Source of the DNA: JAVVHH01 sp032249615
Lineage (GTDB): Bacteria > Pseudomonadota > Alphaproteobacteria > Acetobacterales > Acetobacteraceae
Length of the DNA stretch: 64,000 nucleotides
Direction: 5' to 3'
Assembly (NCBI GenBank): GCA_032249615.1
Contig: JAVVHH010000001.1
Span: 1 to 64,000, forward strand
Below the pieces are notes generated by a model that worked only from the letters and a program-made list of their open reading frames with translations, was not told the DNA's origin and did no database searches. The position numbers and the translations under genes are program-made. This document shows, one piece after another, positions 27,167 to 35,820 of the stretch. Position 1 is the stretch's first letter; every line of letters begins with the position of its first letter.

Positions 27167-28657
27167 GTGTCGGCAACGCAATCCACTCCGGAATCGGCCG
27201 CGGCCGAAACCGTCGAAGGCACGAACCTCCTCGACCAGGTCCTTTCGGCGACCAAGCAGACAGCGCCCGATCATGCGCAAGACCTCGTCAAGACGCTGGT
27301 CGAACAGGCGCTCGACGGCACCGTCACCTTCGACCGCAACCTCACCCGGACCTTTGCGCGCGCGATCGAAGCCATCGACCGCAAGATGTCGGTCCAGCTG
27401 AACGCGGTGATGCACGACCCTAAATTCGTCAAGCTGGAAGGGTCGTGGCGGGGGCTGCACTACCTCGTCATGAACAGCGAGACCAGCACGTCGCTCAAGA
27501 TCCGCATGATCAACGTGAGCAAGCGCGAGCTCAACCGCGACCTGACCAAGGCGGTGGAATTCGATCAGAGCCAGCTGTTCAAGAAGATCTACGAGAACGA
27601 GTTCGGCACCCCCGGTGGCGAGCCTTATGGCGCTTTCATCGGCGACTACGAGTGGACCAACCACCCCGACGACATCGAGACGTTGCGCTTGATGTCGAAC
27701 GTGTCGGCCGCCGCCTTCGCCCCGTTCCTATCCGCCGCCAGCTCGCAAATGTTCGGTTTCGACGATTGGACTGAGCTGACCAAGCCGCGCGACCTCGCCA
27801 AGATCTTCGACACCAGCGAATACATGAAGTGGCGCTCCTTCCGTGACAGCGAGGACAGCCGCTTCGTTTCGCTCGTCATGCCGCGGGTCATCTCCCGCCT
27901 TCCCTACGGCGCGGCAACCAAGCCGATCGACGAGTTCGGCTACGAGGAAGCACCGGCCGATGCGGCCGGGGCCGCCAAGCCGATGGGGCATGGCGAATAT
28001 TGCTGGATGAACGCCGCCTTCGTGATGGGCGCGCGCATGACGGACGCCTTCGCGAAATACGGCTTCTGCACCATGATCCGCGGCGCCGAGGGCGGCGGCA
28101 AGGTCGAGAACCTGCCGACGCACCTGTTCCAGTCGGATGACGGCGATACCGACACGAAGTGCCCGACCGAAATCGGCATCACCGACCGGCGCGAATTCGA
28201 GCTCTCCAACCTCGGCTTCCTGCCGCTCTGCCACTACAAAAACACCGACTACGCCGTCTTCTTCGGCGGCCAGACGGTGCAGAAGCCCAAGAAATACGAC
28301 CGTCCGGACGCAACCGCCAACGCCGCGATCTCCGCCCGGCTGCCCTACATCATGGCGACGGCCCGCTTCGCGCACTACCTCAAGGTCATGGGCCGCGACA
28401 AGATCGGGTCGTTCATGGAAGCGACCGATTGCGAGAAGTGGCTGAACCGCTGGATCGGCAACTACGTCAACGGCAACGAAGCGGCCGGCGCCGAAGCAAA
28501 GGCGAAGTATCCGCTGCGCGAGGCCCGCGTCGAGGTAAAGGAAATCCCCGGCAAGCCCGGTTCCTACAATGCGGTCGCCTATCTCCGCCCCTGGCTCCAA
28601 ATGGAGGAGTTGACCACCAGCCTGCGGATGGTGGCGCGCATCCCCGAAAAGGCCTGA
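27167..28657 (+). CDS. tssC: T6SS sheath large subunit TssC (ImpC/VipB)
   Basis: A 496-residue sheath protein with the conserved W-R-G-L-H-Y-L (about residue 90), F-D-Q-S-Q-L-F-K-K-I-Y-E-N-E-F-G-T-P-G-G-E-P and F-A-H-Y-L-K-V-M-G-R-D blocks. It starts at GTG with AAGGA upstream. It forms the polymer with TssB that contracts to push the Hcp tube. A divergent paralogue follows immediately. Confidence 0.96.
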   Translation: MSATQSTPESAAAETVEGTNLLDQVLSATKQTAPDHAQDLVKTLVEQALDGTVTFDRNLTRTFARAIEAIDRKMSVQLNAVMHDPKFVKLEGSWRGLHYLVMNSETSTSLKIRMINVSKRELNRDLTKAVEFDQSQLFKKIYENEFGTPGGEPYGAFIGDYEWTNHPDDIETLRLMSNVSAAAFAPFLSAASSQMFGFDDWTELTKPRDLAKIFDTSEYMKWRSFRDSEDSRFVSLVMPRVISRLPYGAATKPIDEFGYEEAPADAAGAAKPMGHGEYCWMNAAFVMGARMTDAFAKYGFCTMIRGAEGGGKVENLPTHLFQSDDGDTDTKCPTEIGITDRREFELSNLGFLPLCHYKNTDYAVFFGGQTVQKPKKYDRPDATANAAISARLPYIMATARFAHYLKVMGRDKIGSFMEATDCEKWLNRWIGNYVNGNEAAGAEAKAKYPLREARVEVKEIPGKPGSYNAVAYLRPWLQMEELTTSLRMVARIPEKA

Positions 28658-28673
28658 TGCTGCTTCGTCCCGC

Positions 28674-30188
28674 ATGGAAAGGCTAGCCGACGCGCCGGCT
28701 GAGGACGTCCTCCCGCCATTGCGGGACGAGGTTTTGGCCGGCCGTTTCTTCGGCCCCCGCGCGGCCGAAGCAACCCACCGCCTCGCCGGCCTGATCGCCG
28801 GCGCCTCGGTGTTCCAAACGCTAAACGAGTGGTTCGGCATGGCGAGGACGGCGGCGCTGGCCGTGTCCCCCGAACACCTGCGCGGCGCCCTCGACCGGGA
28901 TATCGCCGCGATCGACGACCTCATCGGCGCGCAACTCGACGCCGTGCTGCACCATCCGCGCTTCGCGGCCATGGAGGGCAGGTGGCGTGGGCTCGATTGG
29001 CTCCTGCACAGCTATGATTCCGGCGCGCGCATCAAGGTGCGATTGCTCACAGTGACTTGGTCCGAGCTCGCTCGCGACCTCGATCGGGCGGCCGAGTTCG
29101 ATCAGAGCCAAGTGTTCCAGCGCGTCTACGAGGACGAGTTCGGCATGCCGGGCGGTGAGCCGTTCGGCCTTCTGCTGATCGATCACGAGGTGCACCACCT
29201 CGCCGGGCCCGGCGGCGACAACGTCTCTACGATCAAGCTGCTGGCGGCGGTCGCCGCGGCCGCCTTCGTGCCGATCGTCCTGCCCGCCTCGCCCCGTCTG
29301 CTCGAGGTCGACGGCTTTTCCGATCTGGCCTATTCGCAGCAGCCCGCTTCGCCGTTGCGGGCACCGAGCCATGCGCGGTGGCGGAGCTTGCGGCGCCATG
29401 AGGACATGCGCTTCATCTGCGTCGCGCTGCCTCGGCTGCTCGCTCGCACCACTTGGCGGGATGACCCGGCGCGCCACGACGGTTTCCGCTACGTCGAATA
29501 CGCGCCAGACTCCGAGAGCCATTGCTGGATGTCCGCCGGCTTCGCTTTCGCCTCCTGCGTCGCGCGCGCCTTCGCCGCGTTCTCGTGGCCAGCCGACGTG
29601 CGCGGGGTCGAGGTCGATCGCGAAGCCGGCGGCGTCGTGCTCGGCCTCCCCGTCGAGACCGACGCGACTGGCCACTGGGCACGGTCCGCGCTCGAGCTCG
29701 TGCTGACCGACGGACAGGAACGGGACCTGATCGATGCGGGGCTGATGCCGGTCTGCGGCCTGCCCTTCAGCGAGGAGGCGACGTTCAGCGCCGTCCGCAG
29801 CCTGCAGGAGCCGGCGCGGTTGAACACGGAACTCGCGACCGCCAACGCCCACGTGTCGGCGCAAATCAACTCCATGCTCTGCGTGGGCCGTTTTGCACAT
29901 TACATAAAAGTAATGGGCCGCGACATGGTCGGCTCGATGATGACTGCGGACGTCATCGAGCGCCGGCTGCAGAAATGGCTCGACAATTACGTCAATGGCA
30001 ACGCAATCGCCACGCGCGACAGCCGCGCCAAGGCTCCGCTGACCGCCGGGCGGGTGACGGTTACCGAACGCCTGGGCAAGCCGGGCGTGTTCGGCTGCGT
30101 CGTGCACCTGCAGCCGCACTTTCAACTAGACGACGTGTCGACGACGTTTCGTCTCGTGACCGACTTGGCCGCCCCGGGCGGCCGTTAA
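28674..30188 (+). CDS. TssC paralogue (ImpD-like second sheath large subunit)
   Basis: A 504-residue protein aligning end to end with the TssC just upstream. It shares W-R-G-L-D-W-L, F-D-Q-S-Q-V-F-Q-R-V-Y-E-D-E-F and F-A-H-Y-I-K-V-M-G-R-D but diverges in the central and surface regions and has an extra N-terminal helix. It starts 16 bases after the tssC stop. Rhizobial imp loci have a comparable impD after impC. Whether it joins the sheath, caps it or competes with TssC is not known from sequence. Confidence 0.88.
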   Translation: MERLADAPAEDVLPPLRDEVLAGRFFGPRAAEATHRLAGLIAGASVFQTLNEWFGMARTAALAVSPEHLRGALDRDIAAIDDLIGAQLDAVLHHPRFAAMEGRWRGLDWLLHSYDSGARIKVRLLTVTWSELARDLDRAAEFDQSQVFQRVYEDEFGMPGGEPFGLLLIDHEVHHLAGPGGDNVSTIKLLAAVAAAAFVPIVLPASPRLLEVDGFSDLAYSQQPASPLRAPSHARWRSLRRHEDMRFICVALPRLLARTTWRDDPARHDGFRYVEYAPDSESHCWMSAGFAFASCVARAFAAFSWPADVRGVEVDREAGGVVLGLPVETDATGHWARSALELVLTDGQERDLIDAGLMPVCGLPFSEEATFSAVRSLQEPARLNTELATANAHVSAQINSMLCVGRFAHYIKVMGRDMVGSMMTADVIERRLQKWLDNYVNGNAIATRDSRAKAPLTAGRVTVTERLGKPGVFGCVVHLQPHFQLDDVSTTFRLVTDLAAPGGR

Positions 30189-30214
30189 TCCACGCCAGAT
30201 TTCAAGGAACACCC

Positions 30215-31045
30215 ATGAGCGAGTCGACGGAAGCGGGCAACCTGTTCAAGGCCGGACACCTGGACGAGGCCATCGCCGCAGCCAACGCCGCCGTGCGGAA
30301 GTCGCCGGCGGATCTCTCCGCGCGCGTCCTGCTGGCCGAGTTGCTGCTGTTCGCGGGGAACTTGGACAGGGCCGACTTGGTCCTGGATGCGGCGGCCGAT
30401 CTGACCCCCGACGCGGCCATCGTGATCGCCGAATTCCGCCAGCTCCTGCGCGGCGAACAGGCGCGCCGGCAGCTCAGCCGCGACGGACGCCTGCCGGAGA
30501 TGCTCGCCGAGCCGACGCCGGCGATCAGCGCCACTCTCGCGGCCTACGTCGCGCTGCGGAGCGGGGATCCCGCCGCCGCCGCCCAAAGTCTGGAAGCGGC
30601 GGAAGCGACGCGACCACCCGTCTCCGGCGATCACGACGAGACGGCGTTCGACGATCTCCGCGATGCCGACGATCTGTGCGCCGGGTTCTTCGAAGTGCTC
30701 ACCACCACGGGCAAATACTATTGGATCCCGACCGAACGGGTCGAAAGCGTGCTCTTCCATCCGCCGGTTCGCCCGCGCGACCTGTTCTGGCGCCGCGCCA
30801 CCATGTCGGTCCGCGGCGGCCCGGATGGAGACGTCTACTTGCCGGCACTCTACGTTTCCGACGCGCCGGATCTCGCGGAAAGTCTCCGTCTCGGCCGCGA
30901 GACCGACTGGCGGCAGGAGGGCAATGGTCCCACCCGCGGGCTCGGCCAGCGAATGTTCCTCGTCGGCGAGGAAGCGTGCGGCATCATGGAGCTGGGTACG
31001 CTCACCTTTGGCGGGGCTGAAGCCGCGCCTGCCGGAGACGCATGA
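30215..31045 (+). CDS. tagJ: T6SS accessory protein TagJ (ImpE)
   Basis: A 276-residue soluble protein with an N-terminal TPR-like helical region (about 1-125) and a C-terminal domain containing F-E-V-L-T-T-T-G-K-Y-Y-W-I-P and R-P-R-D-L-F-W-R-R. TagJ proteins bind TssB and modulate recognition of the contracted sheath by ClpV in the systems that have them. AAGGA six bases before the ATG fixes the start; the frame is open far upstream but that part is antisense-like noise over the tssC paralogue. It overlaps tssE as ATGA. Confidence 0.9.
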   Translation: MSESTEAGNLFKAGHLDEAIAAANAAVRKSPADLSARVLLAELLLFAGNLDRADLVLDAAADLTPDAAIVIAEFRQLLRGEQARRQLSRDGRLPEMLAEPTPAISATLAAYVALRSGDPAAAAQSLEAAEATRPPVSGDHDETAFDDLRDADDLCAGFFEVLTTTGKYYWIPTERVESVLFHPPVRPRDLFWRRATMSVRGGPDGDVYLPALYVSDAPDLAESLRLGRETDWRQEGNGPTRGLGQRMFLVGEEACGIMELGTLTFGGAEAAPAGDA

Positions 31046-31548
31046 GCGGTCGGCCGCGGCGGGGCGGCGAAGCTGCCCAGATCCCCTTGCTGGACCGGCT
31101 CATCGACAACGAGCCGGAACGGGCGACCGACCGGGCCCTGTCGCCAACCGAAACGCTGGCGATCCTCATGAACTCCGTCCGCCGCGACCTCGAAATGTTG
31201 CTCAACGCGCGCCGGCGGTTCCGCTCCTGGCCATCGGCGCTGCGGGAACTGGACACCTCGCCGCTGAATTTCGGCATTCCCGACTGCACCGCCGGGACCT
31301 TTAACGACCAGCGCGAGCGGGAGGCTTTCCGCGCCGAGGTGGAGGCCACCATCCGCCGCTTCGAGCCGCGCTTCCTGCGGGTCAGCGTGCAACTCCCGGA
31401 CGCTGACCCGCGCAAGCTGTCGGCCAACCTCAACCTGCGCATCGAGGCACTCATGCACGCCGACCCGGCGCCCGAGGCGATCTCGTTCGAGACGATGGTG
31501 GACGCAACGACGTCCAACATCACGATCCAAGCGGTGCATCAGGGGTGA
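31042..31548 (+). CDS. tssE: T6SS baseplate protein TssE (gp25-like)
   Basis: A 168-residue protein with the gp25-like core, including S-V-R-R-D-L-E-M-L-L-N, S-P-L-N-F-G-I-P-D and the E-P-R-F motif that is conserved in phage gp25 homologues and helps start sheath assembly. It is coupled to tagJ by an ATGA overlap and lies 24 bases before tssF. Confidence 0.94.
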   Translation: MSGRPRRGGEAAQIPLLDRLIDNEPERATDRALSPTETLAILMNSVRRDLEMLLNARRRFRSWPSALRELDTSPLNFGIPDCTAGTFNDQREREAFRAEVEATIRRFEPRFLRVSVQLPDADPRKLSANLNLRIEALMHADPAPEAISFETMVDATTSNITIQAVHQG

Positions 31549-31572
31549 CCGCGCCGGTTCGGGGGACACGCC

Positions 31573-33414
31573 GTGTCCGATAGCTTGCTGCCCTATTTCG
31601 ACCGCGAGTTGAACGCGATCCGCGCGCTTGCCGGAGAGTTCGCGGCTGCCAATCCGAAAATCGCGGGACGGCTGCGCCTGTCCGCTGATGCGGTGGACGA
31701 CCCGCACGTCGCCCGTCTGCTCGAGGGCGTCGCCTTCCTCGCCGCCCGTGTTCACCACCGGCTGGACGACGATTTCCCCGAGCTGACCGACGCGCTGCTG
31801 AGCACCCTCTACCCGCACTATCTGGCGCCCGTCCCGTCCTGCACCATCGTACAGTTCCAGGCTCCGGACGACGCGCAAGGCCCGGCGACCGTGCCGGCCG
31901 GGCGGCTGCTCGACACCGAGCCGGTGCGCGGCGAGCCATGCCGCTTCCGCACGACCGCTCCCGCCACGGTTTGGCCCGTCAGCATCGAGGCCGCGCGGCT
32001 CTCCGGATTGCCGCTCGCGGCCCCCGCCAACCCGCAGGCGATCGGCCGCGATGGTTCACGGGCCGTCGCGGTGCTCCGGCTCACGGTGCGCTGCAACGTC
32101 GCCGCCATGACCTTGACCGGGCTCGGGCTGGATCGGCTGCGGCTCTTCCTGCGCGCGGCCTCGAACCTCTCGCTGCCGCTCTACGAGTTGCTGTCGGAAA
32201 ACGTGCTTTCGGTCGCTTTGGCCGACGGGCCCAACGACCCGGCGCCCACCCTGCTGTCCGCCTCCAGCGTTCGCCCGGTCGGCTTCGAGCCGGACGAAGC
32301 GCTGCTCCCGTGGCCGGCCCGCTCCTTCTCCGGCTTCCGTCTGCTTACCGAATACTTCGCGTTTCCCGAGAAATTCATGTTCGTCGATCTCGTCGGGCTC
32401 GACGCACGGACGATGGTCGCGGCGGGACAAAGCCTCGACGTCTTCATCTACCTGAACCGTTCGGTGCAGGAACTGGAGCGCGTCCTGAATGCCGATAGCT
32501 TCGCCCTGGGCTGCGCTCCGGCGGTCAACCTGTTCTCCCAGCGCTGCGATCCGATCCCGCTCAACGGCTACACAACGGAATACCGTATCGAACCGGACCG
32601 GCGGAGACCGGGTTTGATGGAGGTCTGGACCGTCGAGCGGGTGCGGGAGAACCGCGCCGACAGCACGCAGCGCCTGCTCGCGCCGTTCTATCGGCTCAGC
32701 GCCGGGCTGGAGACGTCGACGGAAGAGCTGTCCAGCAGTTTCTATTCCACCTCCCGCCGCGCCTCGGCCACGCTGCTTGGCACGGAGGTGATGCTTGGAT
32801 TGTATGACCCGTCCTTCGATCCGGAGCAGTCCGGCACCTCGGTGCTGTCGGTCGACGCGTTGTGTACCAACCGCGACTTGCCGAGCGAACTGCCCTTCGG
32901 CGGCGGCCATCCGCGGATCGCGCTGATCGACGGCATGGCATCGATCTCGAGCGTCGGCTGCCTGACCGCGCCCTCCTCGCCGTTGCGGAGGGCCTTGCGC
33001 GAGCGCGGCTTTTGGCAGCTCATCTCCCATTTGTCGCTGAGCCATCTTTCCGTCGTCGGCGGCGCCGATGGGGCGAATGCGCTGCGGGAAGTGCTGCGGC
33101 TCTACGATCTGCGGATGACGCCCGAGACGGAGGCGGCGATCGAGTCGCTCGTGGGCGTCTCCGCCAGGCCGGGAACGGCGCGGGTGCCCGGGGCCCAGGT
33201 CGGCGCCTTCTGCCGTGGCCTCGACGTCACGCTCGAATTCGATGCGCGGGGTTGGCAGGCCGGTGGCCTATACCTGCTCGCCGCCGTCCTCGACCGCTTC
33301 TTGGCGCTGCATGCGACGGTGAACTCCTTCGTGCGGACCGCGGTGAGCCTGCGGGGCCGCCCCGGCACGGTGGCGAAATGGCCGGCGCGCGCCGGGTCGC
33401 ATCCGCTCCTGTAA
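31573..33414 (+). CDS. tssF: T6SS baseplate protein TssF (ImpG/VasA)
   Basis: A 613-residue protein beginning L-L-P-Y-F-D-R-E-L-N-A-I-R, the family-typical start, with F-P-E-K-F-M-F-V-D-L in the middle and C-R-G-L-D-V-T-L near the C-terminus. TssF with TssG and TssE forms the baseplate wedge. It starts at GTG with GGGGGAC upstream, and its TAA overlaps the tssG ATG by one base. Confidence 0.95.
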   Translation: MSDSLLPYFDRELNAIRALAGEFAAANPKIAGRLRLSADAVDDPHVARLLEGVAFLAARVHHRLDDDFPELTDALLSTLYPHYLAPVPSCTIVQFQAPDDAQGPATVPAGRLLDTEPVRGEPCRFRTTAPATVWPVSIEAARLSGLPLAAPANPQAIGRDGSRAVAVLRLTVRCNVAAMTLTGLGLDRLRLFLRAASNLSLPLYELLSENVLSVALADGPNDPAPTLLSASSVRPVGFEPDEALLPWPARSFSGFRLLTEYFAFPEKFMFVDLVGLDARTMVAAGQSLDVFIYLNRSVQELERVLNADSFALGCAPAVNLFSQRCDPIPLNGYTTEYRIEPDRRRPGLMEVWTVERVRENRADSTQRLLAPFYRLSAGLETSTEELSSSFYSTSRRASATLLGTEVMLGLYDPSFDPEQSGTSVLSVDALCTNRDLPSELPFGGGHPRIALIDGMASISSVGCLTAPSSPLRRALRERGFWQLISHLSLSHLSVVGGADGANALREVLRLYDLRMTPETEAAIESLVGVSARPGTARVPGAQVGAFCRGLDVTLEFDARGWQAGGLYLLAAVLDRFLALHATVNSFVRTAVSLRGRPGTVAKWPARAGSHPLL

Positions 33415-34445
33415 TGGCGCCGCCCCCCAACGCCTCGGCTTCGGCCCTCGACCGGCTCGTCGGCGAACCGCGTCATTTCGACTTCGACGCCGCGATCCGT
33501 CTGCTGCTGCTCGCGGCCCGCAACCCCGACCCGGCGGATGTCGTCCGGTTCCGCTCCGTCGCCAGCCTCGCCCAGCCGCCGGCCGAGGTGCTCTCGATCA
33601 GCGCTTCCAACAGCCACCTGCCGCCCAGCCTGGCGACCACCGTCTTCGGCCTGGTCGGCACGTCGGGCGTGCTGCCGCGCGGCTATACCGAGCTGGTCAG
33701 CAGCGTCAGCCGCGGCGGTTCGCGCGCGCTGCACGAGTTCATGGATATGCTGTCCCACCGGCTCGCGGCACACTACGCGCGGGCAGGGATGAAATATCGG
33801 CTCTCCCGGTCAGCCGAACTCGCCGCTCTGCTGCCTCAAGCGCCGCCCGACCCGTTCGCCACCGCGCTCCTGGCGCTGACCGGCTACGGCCTGGGCAACA
33901 TGGTGGAGCGGCTGGCCGCGGGGGGCGAGCCGCTGTGCCACTACGCGGGCTTCTTCGCCACGCGGCCCCGCTCGGCCGACCGGCTCGGGGCGCTGGTTTC
34001 CGATTGGTGCGGCCGGCCGGTGGAGGTGGTGCAATTCGCCGGCACCTGGCTCGTGCTCCCGCCCGACGAGCAGACCCGGTTGCGCTTCGGCATCTTCGCC
34101 GGCCAGTTTGCCCGCCTCGGGGCGGACGCCACGATCGGCAGCCGCGTCTGGAACGCGCAGGCGAGGATCGTGCTCCGGATCGGCCCGCTTGATCTGCCCG
34201 CCTTCGACGCGCTCCTGCCCGGGGGCTCCGCGCTGCGCCGTCTCGTCTCGCTGGTTCGCAGCTTTCTCGGGCTCGAGACGGGGTTCGCGATCAACCCGGT
34301 GCTCGCTGCCGCCTCGATCCCCCCGCTGCAACTCGGGGGGGCGCGGCTGGGCTGGAACACGTGGTTCCCGAGCCATGGCCGCCGCCAGAAGGACGGAGCC
34401 GAAGCTCAATTCGAAGCGGAGACGGTCGAGGCGCTGGAATGCTAG
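33414..34445 (+). CDS. tssG: T6SS baseplate protein TssG (ImpH/VasB)
   Basis: A 343-residue protein with F-D-F-D-A-A-I-R near residue 23, the F-G-L-V-G-T-S-G-V-L-P block and a C-terminal R-L-G-W-N-T-W. Partner of TssF in the baseplate wedge. The start overlaps the tssF stop (TAATG). The coding sequence ends 14 bases before a decayed IS110 transposase, so the original downstream flank has been rearranged. Confidence 0.93.
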   Translation: MAPPPNASASALDRLVGEPRHFDFDAAIRLLLLAARNPDPADVVRFRSVASLAQPPAEVLSISASNSHLPPSLATTVFGLVGTSGVLPRGYTELVSSVSRGGSRALHEFMDMLSHRLAAHYARAGMKYRLSRSAELAALLPQAPPDPFATALLALTGYGLGNMVERLAAGGEPLCHYAGFFATRPRSADRLGALVSDWCGRPVEVVQFAGTWLVLPPDEQTRLRFGIFAGQFARLGADATIGSRVWNAQARIVLRIGPLDLPAFDALLPGGSALRRLVSLVRSFLGLETGFAINPVLAAASIPPLQLGGARLGWNTWFPSHGRRQKDGAEAQFEAETVEALEC

Positions 34446-34459
34446 AGTATTCGTCTTGA

Positions 34460-35085
34460 TCAAGCGGCCTTTGGCGCCCGGTTCCGCTGCTCGCGAAGGA
34501 GCGCGTTAGCGAGGATGGCGAGCTTTTGCATGGCGGCGATGATCGCGACTTTGGGCGGCTTTCCGGCGGCGAGCAGCGCCTGATACTTGGCCTTCATGTC
34601 GGCGTTGAAGCGGATCGCCACCAGCGCCGGCATGTAGAGCGCCTGGCGTAGGTGAGCGCGTCCGCCGCGGATGAAGCGTTTGCCGCTGTGCTGTCCTGAG
34701 TCGCGAGCGATCGGCGCCAGGCCGGCGAGGCTGGCGATGCATTTGTTGTCGATCGCGCCCAGCTCGGGCATCTCGATCAGCATCGTCAGCGCGGTCGCCT
34801 CGCCGATGCCCGGATGCTGACGAGGATATCAAGCCGCGCCTTCAACTCGGCATCGGCCCGGCACAGGGCACGCAGTTCGGCGTCGATTGCAGCGATCTGG
34901 CGCTCGATCTGGCGCAGCCGCTGGTCGGCCTTTTGCAGCGCATCGAGCGCGCCTAAGCGGGCGAGCATGGCGGCGTCGACGGCGTCGGTCTTAGCGCGCT
35001 GTCCAATAGCTTCGGCAAAGCGCCGTGCTTGCAGCGGATTGACCTTGACCATGGGCACGCCGTCCTCGCCGAGCTGGCGCTCCTG
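34460..35085 (-). pseudogene. IS110-family transposase remnant
   Basis: Two reading frames together spell parts of an IS110 transposase. The 5' piece (to about 34803) has V-N-P-L-Q-A-R-R-F-A and A-K-T-D-A-V-D-A-A-M-L-A-R. The 3' piece (34460-34783) has the Transposase_20-type S-L-A-G-L-A-P-I-A-R-D-S-G and R-G-G-R-A-H-L-R-Q-A-L-Y. One missing G in the run at 34812-34813 explains the frameshift; restoring it gives S-I-P-G-I-G-E-A-T-A. Compared with intact relatives from memory, about 70 N-terminal residues and an internal block of roughly 50 residues (between L-G-A-L and R-L-R-Q-I-E) are also gone. The element is dead and cannot move by itself. Confidence 0.88.
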
Positions 35086-35156
35086 CTGCCGGCGAGTTCG
35101 CACCTCGTCGCCAGCACCCCATCTTTGCCGGAAAGGGCAAGGAACGTCATAAGACA

Positions 35157-35194
35157 AGCACTACTCCCGAGCCAATTGGCTCGGGAGTAGTGCT
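35157..35194. repeat. Perfect 38-bp palindrome beside the IS110 remnant
   Basis: The arm AGCACTACTCCCGAGCCAA is followed at once by its exact reverse complement, with no unpaired centre. It lies about 70 bases from the 5' edge of the transposase remnant and 104 bases after the hcp stop. It could be a repetitive extragenic palindrome, an IS target or a cruciform-forming site; it has no T tract, so a simple terminator is less likely. Confidence 0.9.
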
Positions 35195-35257
35195 CTAGCC
35201 GCATACGGCTGCCTGCAACGATTGCCTAAACCATGGCCACGACCCATTGGGTCGAAA

Positions 35258-35287
35258 GAGGTGGTCAGGCTGGGGCCCGACCACCTC
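35258..35287 (-). terminator. Candidate terminator after hcp
   Basis: Inverted repeat with 9-bp arms (35258-35266 and 35279-35287, GAGGTGGTC and its complement) and a 12-base GC-rich loop, starting 11 bases after the hcp stop on the minus strand and followed by only TTT. Probably a weak intrinsic terminator. Confidence 0.5.
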
Positions 35288-35297
35288 CTGGCCAGAA

Positions 35298-35780
35298 CTA
35301 CGCAGCCACCGCAGTCGCAAGATCGTAGCTGATGTTTGCCGGGCCTGCGCCGCTGCCGTCCGGCTTCATCTGGGTGCCCTTGTAAGTGATCTTGGTGAAG
35401 TTCAAGGAGATGCTCTCCTGCGGACGATCACCGCCGCTGCTCACGCTGTAGCCGCTGATCATCACGTTTTCCAGCTCGATGGTCAGATAGACCTGCATCT
35501 GGTCTTTGTTGGTACGACAGAAATCGAGCTGAACTTTGACGCCATCGCCTTGATAGGCTTCGGTCAACAGACCAACCGACGAGATGTCCTGTGGTTTGGT
35601 GACGACGATTTCGCTGATGCTGGGGGCGCTCGATTCGCGGTCTGCGCTGCCGCCGGTCGGGCTCGAGATTCCGCGCCCCACGCCCCACTGGAACGAATTG
35701 ACTTCGATCCACTCCTTGTGGCCGGTCTCCGTCACGTCGCCCTTTAGTGCCCCTTCATTATAGTTCATGTAAATCGGCAT
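35298..35780 (-). CDS. hcp: T6SS inner-tube protein Hcp (TssD)
   Basis: A 160-residue protein with the Hcp fold pattern: I-Y-M-N-Y near the start, G-H-K-E-W-I-E-V-N-S-F-Q-W-G-V, then Q-E-S-I-S-L-N-F-T-K-I-T-Y near the end. Hexamer rings stack into the tube that is fired by the sheath. AAGGAG lies six bases before the ATG. The gap to clpV is only 40 bases and I see no clear promoter in it, so transcription from clpV is likely. No effector domain is fused. Confidence 0.95.
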   Translation of the reverse strand: MPIYMNYNEGALKGDVTETGHKEWIEVNSFQWGVGRGISSPTGGSADRESSAPSISEIVVTKPQDISSVGLLTEAYQGDGVKVQLDFCRTNKDQMQVYLTIELENVMISGYSVSSGGDRPQESISLNFTKITYKGTQMKPDGSGAGPANISYDLATAVAA

Positions 35781-35820
35781 TGTTCGCTCCTTCGTTATGG
35801 TAATGAACGGACTTCTCGGC

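Noticed and set aside
35241..35253. Small inverted repeat GACCCATTGGGTC after hcp
   Set aside because: The 5-bp arms are too short to be a separate terminator; the larger hairpin at 35258-35287 is the better candidate.
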